Of a stretch of DNA of 64,000 bases, positions 12,201 through 22,832 are shown piece by piece. Within the stretch, counting starts at the first letter, position 1, and each line of letters starts with the position of its first letter. Both the position numbers and the translations under genes were made by a program. The notes under the pieces were generated by a model. It saw only the letters and a program-made list of their open reading frames with translations. It made no database searches and was not told the origin of the DNA. This DNA is from Tetrahymena elliotti 4EA (Eukaryota; Ciliophora; Oligohymenophorea; Hymenostomatida; Tetrahymenidae), in NCBI GenBank assembly GCA_000231825.2, contig JH720315.1, positions 393,645 through 457,644 of the forward strand, written 5' to 3'.

Positions 12201-12950
12201 TGAAATTGTTCAAAAAGTTTATAATTAATCGTATCTGAAGTAAAATGAAAGTTTGAATAATTTGAGTGGATAGCATTAGAATAATAAAAATTCTAATTCA
12301 GATATTTTCAAGTAAATTGTTTGAATTAAAAGGTAATTAAAATTGTGTTTATTTTTTTTATTTATTTAAATTAAATAATATTAATGAATTACATTTGTTG
12401 AGTTAAAAGTGGTGTTGGAGATATCAAGATTCCCATTTGAAAGTTAAATTATGCCATTACATGTTTTGTAATTCAAATAAGAAAAACTGCATAAATTTTA
12501 AATTTAAATTTAAGCATTCTTTAGATCAATTAAAAAAGCAGAGTCTTTGGAAGGTTAAATTTCTTTATATTCACTTAGAATTCTTTAGCTTAATTGCTGG
12601 TTTATGTTAAAAAATGTTGTATTATCTAATAAAATAAACCCACCTAGCATTTTAATAATGCTTTAAACATATTAACAATTAAATATTGAGGTTTTAACAA
12701 ATTGTATATTTGAATTTTCAGATTAAATAAGAAGAGGAACTTACGATTTATCAATGCTTATTGATAATTCAGAATAGTGCAATTTTAAAAATTAGATTAG
12801 GAGTCTGTTATTTTCATGAAAGTAGATTGCTGTTTATTTGAATATTCTTGCTAAGTAAGAAATGATAAATATTTTGAATAAATAATTAATTAATTATTCT
12901 AAAGAATAATATTTTAAAATTCTATGTCTGATGTTTGAAGAGAAACAAAA
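9232..12950 (-). pseudogene. Decayed large Cys-rich, beta-helix, multi-TM protein gene
   Basis: Minus-strand fragments line up in the order of the intact gene at 42602-54550. Beta-helix pieces come first (ISNTTFNSTN near 12.4 kb; NNTSINGKGGAVYFY near 11.6 kb). The Cys-rich membrane-proximal module follows (FRDCISGEQIDICRKGQYS, KYVKQGFWRI, then CIGGNYGNYICYEGHIGAL-CEECD). C-terminal membrane segments end near 9.23 kb (GILVFLILSITIYGIITIM; STIVCSVTVLLGIFI). The conserved module can be read only by changing frame several times (near 11180, 10945, 10925 and again near 10500), none at a plausible splice pair, so the gene looks broken. At least one real GT donor (10799) remains after CEECD. The upstream limit is approximate. 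Sequencing error is possible, but several independent shifts favour a pseudogene. Confidence 0.65.
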
Positions 12951-13684
12951 TAATTATCTGAGATACCTTAATATTCTTTATTATTCCTCAGATGACATAG
13001 AACACTGTTTTTCAGCTAAGATGACCTTTTAAATTTAAATGATTTGTTTGAACAAAAATCTTAGATTTAATAAAGAGGGTATGCAAATAATTAAAAGCTA
13101 AAAAAAATATTTTATGACATCAAATCTTTTGTTTCCAAAATTTTTAAAAAATAAGATTTTTTTGGCTCCCTTACCCCACCTATCTACTTAAAATAGTTTT
13201 TATTTTTTTAAAGATATTACAAAATAGTATCTGAATATGTTTATTCAGTAAATGAAATGAAGAAAAACAAGATTAAAATAGTTGAATAGCTGATGAGAAC
13301 TCAGACATTGTATAAATTTATGAAATTGCAATCAAAGCATAGAAATATTGAAAAAAAAAGAAGAACTTGATTTCAATTACTGGAACAGGAGATATTTTTA
13401 AGACAAGATAATAGTAGAACTGATAGATGTAGTTGAAATAATGTGATATATGTTCCAAGAAGAAATTATAAGAATAGGAGATTCTTCTATTTCTACAATT
13501 TAAGATAGCATGTAATAGAAATCTAATAGTAACTAGAAATGCTCATTTCAGAATAGTCATCATTAACTTAAAAATAAATAGGGAAAACATAAAATTAAGA
13601 GTTTATTATCAAAGTTTGGGTGAAACTTCCTTCCATTAGATAAAGACAAATCAAAGATCACTTAAATATTAAGAATATAAACCT
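12951..13684. other. Intergenic / decayed sequence
   Basis: A/T-rich stretch with short open segments on both strands (for example around 13260-13560) that do not join into any family I recognise, and a pyrimidine tract near 13165-13190. No supported gene. Confidence 0.4.
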
Positions 13685-14030
13685 AAAAAAAATTCGTTTT
13701 TTGATATCTATTATCTTTACTGCAGCTATGATTAATTTTTTTCCGCCTATAAATATAATATCTTAATTAGGATGTTTTGCGAATTATTTATTCCAATCAT
13801 CTTTGTTTTCTACAATAACTTTTATTTAAAATATATAAGTAAATTTATATTCATTTTGTAATCATCAAGTTCAGTATCTAAAATTTGTATTTTACAATCT
13901 TAAATGTAGCCATTATATGCAAAAGTTAATTTCTTTAAATCAACACTCCAAGTAAAAATTCCCCTGTAATAGTTGTAACTATAACATATTCACCAGCAAA
14001 TAGATAACTAATAAAAATTAGAATAATATT
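13685..14030 (-). pseudogene. Unidentified coding relic
   Basis: The minus strand has protein-like segments in adjacent frames: TWSVDLKKLTFAYNGYIQDC and ILDTELDDYKMNINL in one frame, then VIVENKDDWNKQFAKHPNQ and DIIFIGGKKLIIAAVKI in another. The segments abut without a usable GT..AG pair, so a frameshift between them is likely. The family is unknown. Coding-like amino acid composition is the only evidence. Confidence 0.4.
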
Positions 14031-14330
14031 GATAAAGTTAAGAATTATCTGGAAAAGATTCAACTAATTATGTGTTATCTAAAAGAAGGACGACAACAAA
14101 ATTACAGTTAATCTCAAAAGTTTACAAAAAATTTTATTACTCAATAAATTGAATAGAAAAAAAAATGACAAAGCTAAAAAAAATAATATTTATTTTATTT
14201 TAAAACTAAAAAATGATCTTTTGAAAGAATATGTATTTTTCATATTAAACAAAGTGATAAGAGATACCAAATAGTTATTTTAGAAAAAAATAGGAATTGA
14301 ATTAAAGGTTACAAATACCAAATAGTTTTT

Positions 14331-14621
14331 TCATTAAAAAATAAGGTAAAATTGTTTTTTCGACCAATTCATAACTGGTAGGTTTTCTTCCAGCATTGCT
14401 ACGGTTGATTAAGCGAGAATTACACTAGTTATTAATTCCTCTGGTGTTTGTCTAATTAATTCAACGACTACCTCTTTTGTTAAAATTCCTTAATTTTTTA
14501 AAGAGCACATTGTTATGCGAGCTGAGTTTTCTACTTCAATATTTAATATAAATATCCAGACCTTTTCAACAAGATCAGACTATGATTAAATAATATTGTA
14601 GACTACCACTGAAAAGATCAT
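14331..14621 (-). CDS. Hypothetical small protein or exon
   Basis: ORF of 96 aa from ATG at 14621 to TGA at 14331-14333; the frame is open further upstream. Its composition is more mixed than the spacers, with segments such as SDLVEKVWIFILNIEVENS, LTKEVVVELIRQTPEELI and VAMLEENLPVMNW. It may be a stand-alone small gene or the surviving exon of the relic just downstream on the same strand (13685-14030). I do not recognise a family. Confidence 0.4.
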
Positions 14622-15548
14622 TTGTATAGGGAGGAATGAAATTTATTGACACCCTATATTTGATACCTACCTAATTGAAAAATAAACAAAAAAAGTAAAA
14701 TGAGATTCAATAAAAGATAATTTTAAATTAAAAAAAGAAAAGAAAGAAATAAGTAAAAACTAAAAACATAACTAAATTTATTTCAGATTTCTATCAATAT
14801 TTGAAATTTCTTAGAAATTATTTTTTTAATTAATAAGCAGAATTTTAAGAAAAATAAAATTAATTTAGAATTGAAATAGATTGTCGAAAGAAAGAAAAAA
14901 AATTGAATAAAATTATGAAATGAATGAATGTTGAATGAATAATGGAATAAAATAGAAGGAATATAGGTTTAAAAAAAGTTTATTGAAAGAATTTGTAAGG
15001 AAGATTGAATATAATAAAGATGCATTCGCATTTTTCTAAGAAGGAAGATAGTAAACACACAAAATAAAAAGTATCATTTTTTAATGGCTTAAAGTTAAAG
15101 ACATTTTTCTATTGTTGTAAATTGAAAATTTTGAAATAAGAATAAGATTGGATATAAAAATTGTTTATTCCTGTACCTTGAGATTTCTTTTTCAGAAGAG
15201 TTTTTATTTTAAGCAAGCCCATTTTATATAAATTTATTTAAAATATTTTTTCTTTTATCTAGTTTTTGACTTGATTTTTATCATTAATTAAAGTAAGTAT
15301 TACAAATTAACCAAATACTTAATTGGCCTGCCCTTTATCTATCTTTTATCTTGGAACATACATAAAAGATGTGGGTCAGCAATAAATATATCAGAAAATT
15401 AAAAATAAAAATTAATTTCATATTAAAGTAGGCTTGATTGACCCATTCGACTTTGACTTGCTGAATACATTTTAAATGAATTTTCAGATAATTCATTGAG
15501 CATGATAAAATATATTTAGTAGGCTTTGATCCTTTAACTGAAACTGTT
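14622..15548. other. Intergenic AT-rich spacer
   Basis: Spacer between two minus-strand units. It includes an A-rich stretch with short GAATGAATG repeats near 14920-14950. No gene seen. Confidence 0.5.
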
Positions 15549-18160
15549 TCAGATTTCTTCTTTCTTTTCTTACATTTTAGCTTAAACCTTACCTAAGACT
15601 CTCTTAATTTTCTCTTCTAATTTTTACAATTACTTAAAGTTTTAATCATCTAAATCATTAAAATCATCATTGATAAACTAAAATTAAAAAATAAACAAAT
15701 TATTGTATACAAATTAAAAATAGCTAATAAAATACCATTTTTTATATCTAATTGCACTCTGCTTTTAGCTATTTTTTTATTTTTACTTGTAAATCTTATC
15801 TAAAAGAAAATAAAAATATTTTATGTATTTACAAATTAAAAAAATAAATTAATTTTACTTGATTTCTTGTACTGACATTTTTGTATTTGAAGATTATTTT
15901 TTAATATATGCATTATTTTCAAAAAAATAAATATCAGAATAGTTAGTCTTAACTACCTATAGCTCAATAATATAATTTTTACAGTCTTTACTTATCTAAA
16001 TAGGCTTTCCAATTACTTCTGTGTAATTTATTCTCACTTCTCCGACAACTAGTCTTGGTTCTATTAAAGATGTTATATAATCTATATACAAATTAAACCA
16101 ATCCTTTTGCTTAGAATTCAAAGTGATTCCATCAACCCAGCCATCATCGTGTACTCCAATATACCTAATTGAATTAAATTTTTCAAAATCTTTCTAAATT
16201 AAAATTAACAAACAATTCACACTTTTATTTATTAAAAAATTGACATTAAATAAATATTTCAATTTTTTTCTTTCTTCTTTTAAAAGAAATTTATTTTTAA
16301 AAGTTTATTTCATATGAATTGTTGCAAAAGAAATTTAAATTTAAAATTATTTCAAAATCAATAACTTTTCTATTTATTGTTGAAAAAGAATATTTTGGAA
16401 CAATATTTGAATGTGAAAGGTTGTTTGTTTTATTTGGAAATTATGTGAAAAAAGAAAAGACTTGTTTACATTGTGCCTCCTTTGTGATTTAAGAAACCGC
16501 AAATGTATTATCCGTACTCTTATAATTTTAATATAGCAACCATATCTTTTTAAATTTTACAAGAGGATAATTTTTAATAGTTTTTAAATTCAACAGTAGA
16601 ACTTTCATGACCAAGATGTTATTTGTATTAATAAACTTTATTGCCAAATTTTTGAGTATTTATGTCAGAAAATTCTTTAAGATACTCATCATTGGAGCTC
16701 AAATCGGTGTATTTTGATGTTTGCTTTGTTATGTCTAATTCGCTCCTTGACTTTGAGTCAGGAATATTAAGGCTATTTGAACTATTTTTTACATCTTACT
16801 ATTGATTTTCATTATATTTTTTATTCTTCTTAGACTACTAAGCTGTCGCATCTAATTCATTTTTTAACTTTGCGTCTGGAATAATCAAGTTATTTGAACT
16901 ATTTCTTCCATCTTATTATTGATTTTCATTCAATTTTTTATTCTTCTTTGAAGATGCTACATCTTGCTTTAATTTTAATTCTGCAACTTACATCTCTGTG
17001 CTTTTTGGGAATAGTTCGAGTTCATTTTTTTATTCTTGATTGATAGTAGCTGATTAATCATTTTTAGTTGCAGGATTTTAAGATTTTTTCTTGGGTTCTT
17101 TCTATTCTAAATTTACCATTGTCTTGCTTTAAGGAGAATATGAAATCTTTTTATTTGATTTATCCACTTTAATATTTCTATTTTAAAGATTGTTTTCACT
17201 TCCTTTTGAATTTGTGCGTTTTTCTTCTAATTCGCTTATTGGATCCAAGACGCCTATATCATTTCGATCAAGAATACTTGCATCATCATACAAATCTTAA
17301 AGAATATTAGTTGTGTTCTTATAATTATTGCTTTCTTAAATTTTACTCATACTTGCAAATAAAGTATTTAATTTCTCAACTGATGAAGGTTCATTTTTAG
17401 GCACTGTGCCTGAATCCACAGAATTATTGTTTTTATTATTATTAATATTATTGTTTAAAATCATTACTTTTTATGAGCACACTTACTCAAATAATTTTTC
17501 TAACTGTTTATTATTAGACTAAATATTGTTAAAATCATCAAGTAAGCTCTAAGTGAATTTTTCTTTTGGGGCTGCCACATATTTAGTCGCCTTCAAATCA
17601 TTAACCCAGTCATTTTTTTCTGCAGCGCTGTGATAATAAGGACAAAATATGCCATAAATACATGTATTTTACTTTTCTTTTACTTATTAATTACTGATTT
17701 CAGGAACTCCATTAGAATTTGAATTTGGTACTGTTCCAGCTATAGGTACTGCCACAGAAGGGCATTCTTTAGACCTAAAATTTTAAGGATGGTAAAGATA
17801 CTCAAAAAAATTCATACAAAATCTAGTATCCTCATTATCAGTTTCTTTGATAAAAAGTCTGCTATAATTGAATTTATTCTTGTCTTTAACTTCGATTTTA
17901 CGTCTTTTATCATATTAATTGTGCCACTTTTCGCAATTAAATAAAAGTGGAAATAATTGTTCTTTCTTTTTATCTAGTAGCAAAACGCATTCCTTATTAC
18001 TACATTCCTCTGTTTTATATCTAACCCAATCAAAATCTTTTTCATTCTTAATAACTGCTACTGTCTATCTCCTACTACTATTCTATAATTATATTTAACT
18101 CTCTTAAACCATATTGATGTCTCCATCTTCAACTAACTCTAATTGTTGTGCTTGAGACAT
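15549..18160 (-). CDS. CCCH zinc-finger protein with Asn/Gln-rich repeats
   Basis: Four exons, 18160-16637, 16193-15859, 15799-15736 and 15677-15549, give 683 aa with consistent phase; the first intron's donor is the least certain. Residues 112-178 hold a CCCH-type pair typical of ciliate and plant tandem-finger proteins: FCMNFFEYLYHPQNFRSKEC (C115, H124, C133) and NTCIYGIFCPYYHS (C167, C173, H177). The middle (about 240-480) is low-complexity Asn/Gln/Lys/Ser with a tandem repeat of about 40 residues (SKKNKK-NENQQQD). Exon 2 has an unrecognised folded-looking domain (YIGVHDDGWVDGITLNSKQ, EVRINYTEVIGKPI). The C-terminus is a short coiled coil (QKLEEKIKRVLGKVQAKMQ). CCCH proteins of this kind usually bind mRNA and control its fate. 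RNA binding is inferred; the intron chain is my reading of splice signals. Confidence 0.75.
16731..16965 (-). repeat. Two-copy tandem repeat inside the CCCH gene
   Basis: Two adjacent units of about 120 nt encode near-identical peptides: SKKNKKLNENQQQDGRNSSN followed by LIIPDAKLKNELD, then SKKNKKYNENQQQDVKNSSN followed by LNIPDSKSRSELD. Third-position differences show that the duplication is not very recent. Confidence 0.7.
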
Positions 18161-18234
18161 TTTATTTCTTCACTCTAAAAAAATATTTCTCACTTAACCA
18201 ATTTTTTTAAATTTCTGAAGTAATCGAATTCAAT

Positions 18235-18669
18235 TCACCACCTTAAATCAATACTATAGATTTTTCTACTTAAAAGAAAATCTTTTCTTTTTTTTGTCTC
18301 TATTTATTTGTTTTATTATTTATGTCTGACTTTGCTCCTACTTGTTTCTTATATTCTTCCTTATATAAACAAATCTAATCTAATAAATAGCCAATTATTA
18401 ATTAAATTAAAAGCGAAATAAATACGAATCCTAATAGACAAGCAACAATTATTATTTTTAATCTAAATTTCAAATCTTTTAAAAATTGATTCTTCTTTAT
18501 TGCAATTTTTATTGTCAAAAAGAAAAAAAAAAATAAACTCTTATTCTATTTGCATCTCTCCTTCCGCTAACAAGACTTTTCTGATAAATTTTACATATCT
18601 CATTAGTTTCCCTGCACTCAGCTGCTAGACATTTTAATTATTTTTTAACAAATCGAATAAACAAATCAT
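18235..18669 (-). CDS. Hypothetical small protein, possibly membrane-anchored
   Basis: One open frame runs from ATG at 18669 to TGA at 18235-18237 (144 aa), with SAGKLMRYVKFIRKVLLAEG near the N-terminus. From about 18500 the neighbouring frame carries a clearer signal: LKIIIVACLLGFVFISLLI, a hydrophobic helix followed by a charged Lys-rich tail. A short intron or frame change near 18510 would join the two. It lies 75 nt upstream of the CCCH gene on the same strand. No family is recognised, and the exact structure is uncertain. Confidence 0.4.
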
Positions 18670-20116
18670 AAATACTTAAAAATTAAAATATTTTTTTGCA
18701 AAAATTCTCTAATATACTTTTGTATTTCTTAAATTTTTTTTAAAAACAAATATTACAATAATAAATTCATTTCAAATCTAAAGAAATAGTTTATTAAGAA
18801 AAAAAATGGTTTTGGATAAATTAATTATTAAAATTTAGAATAAAACAATATTTTGTTCTTCAATCAAATTATTCCACAATTAATTAATCATGAAAATAAT
18901 ACTTTTTATTTAACTTGTTTAGTAATATCTTATCATTTTTCAAAAAACATAAAATTTAGAACTAAATTGGATTAATAAACCTTGTATTCAAAGTTAATAT
19001 TTTAATTTATCACTACGTGCATCCTTACAAAAATGAAAAAGAGGTAATTTCTTTTAAATTTTATTTGGCAAGTATATTTAATATCTAATTTAATCAGTTT
19101 TCATTCTTCCTCGTAGAATTCAATGTTGAAGGTAACTAATTTTCTCGATATAATACAAACTTGTTCGAGATATGATTTTTTAAATTCTTCAATAAAATTT
19201 TCTCTTTTAAAATGAAGTAAAATAAATTTTAAAAATTATTTTAATAAATAAATTGATCTCAAATTCCTTGATCATTTATTTAATTGTTGCTTTTAGTTCA
19301 ATTAGCATTTAAATGTTTATTTTAATTTTAAATTATTTAAGATAAATCATTACCATAGAAATCAAATTTTAAATACTTTAGATTATTCTAATTAACTTAA
19401 TATAAGAGTGGCACGATTATTTCTGATTTGTTTTAAATTAAAATAAACATCATTTTTTTATTACTGTCAATATTTTCAAGAGATAAATAAATATTCTAGT
19501 ATACCTTTATTTATAAAATTTTTTATCTTGCTTTTAAAAATGAAATAGAATTGATTTGTAAAAAGAAAAAAATAAATTAAAAAATGTTGATTGTAATCAA
19601 AAAATAAAATTATTACGAAAAATTAACTCGAATTGTGCAGAGTTCCTAATACATTGCAAATATGTAATCTTCTTTAATTAATTTATTCAAAACAAAATTT
19701 AAGATAAACAATCATGTTTTTCAGTTAAAAACTTCCTTTTATTTTTACTTGAATTTCTTAAATTTCCAAGGAATAACTTTATTATTTGTAGTAATTGACA
19801 ATTTATTTTAATTTAATATCTTCAGTGATTAAAATAATTGGAGAGGGAAGGAGGATAAATTTTCGTTGATGTATCGTATCAACTATTGAATGAAAGAAAA
19901 ATTAATAATTTTTATCTGAATTTCATTTTTTTGGTAATACCTTTCTTTAAAATTTTATGAAATAGGAGAAAAAATTAAATGAAGAAATTTTGAAAATTAA
20001 AGTCAGTTATTTTTCTTTCTAAATTCCTTAAAAAGTTGAAAAACAAGAGGAAACTAGATTGATTAATACTAAAAATAGAATTTATTTATCTTATTAATGA
20101 ATAAACAAAGAATAAA
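18670..20116. other. Intergenic AT-rich spacer
   Basis: About 1.4 kb of A/T-rich DNA. No ORF, RNA gene or notable repeat is seen. Confidence 0.55.
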
Positions 20117-22258
20117 TCATGAAAACATTTTAGAGAAAACCTATTTTTATTTTTTTAGGTAATCTTACTATTATTTTATTATAATATTTTTTAGTTTCTA
20201 AATTTCTTGAAGTTAATTTTCTTCAATTTTTTGGCCAGCATTCAGAAGATTATTTAAAATTTCAATGGCTTTTTCAAAATCTGATTGTTCTTATAAAGCT
20301 AAACATTTTCTATAAATAGCTTTTGGATTGTGGATATCAATTTCAAGAATTTTGTCACATGTCAAAATTAGCTTATCCCATTTTTTAATTTTTAGATAGC
20401 ACAAAGAGGTATTTAGCAAACTTGATATTTTATGCTTTTTAATTTCCAAAAAATTACAAATAAATTAGCCAAACCAAAATTAAGTTTACCGGATGGACTT
20501 TTTGGGCATCTTCTCCAATAAATTTGCCTAATTCAAAGAAAGCATTAATAGCTTCAAAAGTTTTAGATGCTTTCTTAAAATTTTACTCCTAAATTATCAA
20601 TAAATTGTTAAATAAACCTTGTAATATTAATTAATAATTCTTCTTTTTTTTTTTGATTCTAAAAATATTTTAGTTTTTTCTAAAATTTTTAATGTTTTAA
20701 ATTATTTTCCTAAAAAATAAGATTTTATGATGAATTTTACCTGAATAAATCTAAGACCGACTAGTTTTTTACGTTGGGCTTATTCAACTTTATCATCTAT
20801 GCTCATGGTGAAGGTGTTTTTACCTTCTGTGAAATTATATAGCTTGATGTGGTATTAGACAAAATCAGGAATAATTCCATTACACTTTTCTTTGATGATT
20901 TCAAAATCTTTACCATATTGAATAAGTGTTTTATCTCTGCATTCTAGGATGGAATACTCTTGCTTTTTCATTCTTCTTAACGTATTTTTTAGTAATTTAG
21001 ATATTTTGAACTCATCAAGATAAAATTTCCAACACGTGGGTTACTATTCTAAGAATTCAAAATCAAACACCTAACTCTCAGTTAAAATTGGGAAATCTCC
21101 TTCAATTGATTGATAAATAACTTCTCCATTAACTTCTATTCTTAATTCAAAATATATTTTAGCTATTTTTTCAGGCTTTGCAGTAGAATTTCCCTTGAGA
21201 ATTTCTTTTTTGATAGCCATTAAATCTCCAAAAACATCATCAATTCTAGTTAATTGCTTCAAATCGACAGAAAGAGAATACATTGTATTTTCTTATTAGC
21301 AATTTATTTTAAATCTTTCCTTGTTACTTTCACTCTCTATTTTTAAGAATGCGTCTTGTTTAATCTATGCTTCACTTACTTCTTTATCTTTCATAGATCT
21401 TATAACTCTCCAAACTACTTCAGACATCCCTTTTTCTAAAAGACTTTCTACTCTACAAGGAGTATTGTCATCCCATTATTCCAAAATCTCATCTCCTCTC
21501 TTAAGACAAAAATTAACTTTTTTTCAGCAAAATATTTATCAATAAATAGAATTAAAAAATATGAGCATAATTTACCACTAATTTCATCTTACTTTTCTGC
21601 TCTGTGATTTCCCTCTCCCTTTTAAACTATTTTCTTGAGAATTGTCATATCTTAATTCAAATCAATAACTGTTGTCCAATCTTCTAAATAAAACATGAAA
21701 TACTTTTTATTGTCTAAAATCTTCATTTTGTTTTCATCATATTTCAAATATTCCAAAACAATTAAGCTAACTTCACCTTTTTTCATACTTTCAACAACTA
21801 TCTCAAACCATTCATCAAAATTATTGATTCCTTCAAATATTTTTTACAACTTTAATGTTTATCTTTACTTAAATTCTATGAAATTACCTAAATTAGGAGT
21901 AAACTGTTCAACTTATTTAACATGATTAAGATACTTATCAAATAATTCTTTCTTTTACTCTTCTGTTGATTCTGTTTCAGCATCAGGATCTTATACTTCT
22001 TCATATTATAATTTTATTTAATCATATTTAGCAGGCTTAGGAAGTCCTTTTCCAATCTAATAGATGTAAATAATAAACATATTTAATTTAAAACAAAATA
22101 TATTTTACCTGCCATATTTCTTTAAAGATTCTTAATAACTCTGTCTTTTTCAACAACTTTCTTTCCCTAATTATATCTTTAGGAGGTTCATGATCAGATT
22201 AAAAATCATCTGGATTATCAGATTGTAAATCTGAATCATAAAAATCTAAATTCTTCAT
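20117..22258 (-). CDS. FKBP-like protein with C-terminal TPRs
   Basis: Five exons (22258-22109, 22056-21576, 21516-20741, 20588-20490, 20434-20117) join in phase to 607 aa. The layout resembles the FKBP4/5/6 and AIP co-chaperones: an acidic start (DSDLQSDNPDDFQSD), then tandem FKBP-like beta domains (for example FDEWFEIVVESMKKGE; VNFCLKRGDEILEQW; IEVNGEVIYQSIEGDF). The linker MSIDDKVEQAQRKKLVGLRF leads into TPR helices (EQNFKKASKTFEAINAFFE; CYLKIKKWDKLILTCDKILE; NPKAIYRKCLALQEQSDFEK). The end, KQVFSKMFS, matches the usual C-terminus of such TPR proteins. The FKBP domains look too divergent to be sure of prolyl-isomerase activity. The TPRs probably bind the EEVD tail of Hsp90 or Hsp70 in the cytosol, which is inferred from the family. 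Confidence 0.85.
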
Positions 22259-22832
22259 CAAGCTTTAAAATAATTAATTGTAAATGAAATTTAATATCTT
22301 ATTTATTGGTTAACTTTTATTACAAAATAATAATTAATCTTTTGAATTTTAAAATTTAAAACAGATCCTACTTTTGTTTAAAATAAATAAATAAATGCCA
22401 AATAGAATTCTTCTAATATTCTAAAATTTTTCTTGCTTTCCACAATTAAAACCTTCATCTCTTAATATTAAGTTTTTGATCAAAAAATATTCTGAAATAA
22501 AAATAATTCCAAACTAAGTTGACTATTGAATGTCTAATGAAATTTAGTACATTTAATGTATTTAATTTAAAGAATTACTATCAATCAAATTGTTAACCTA
22601 GCTAGAATAAGCATAGATTATTGAAAAATAATGGTGATTTAGATTTGATATTAATCAATCTAATGATTTTAAGGTATTTAATTCTTCAATTCTACCTCTA
22701 AATTAATTTAAAGATAAGAAAATACAGACAACAAAATAATATTTATTTATTTGTGTGATAAGATAAATGTTATTTAAAAACAAAATGATATTTTTTGAAT
22801 AATTTAAAAGAATATCAAAATTTATTTGAATA
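22259..22832. other. Intergenic AT-rich spacer
   Basis: Spacer between two minus-strand genes that must contain the FKBP-like gene's 5' control region. No further feature is visible. Confidence 0.5.
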
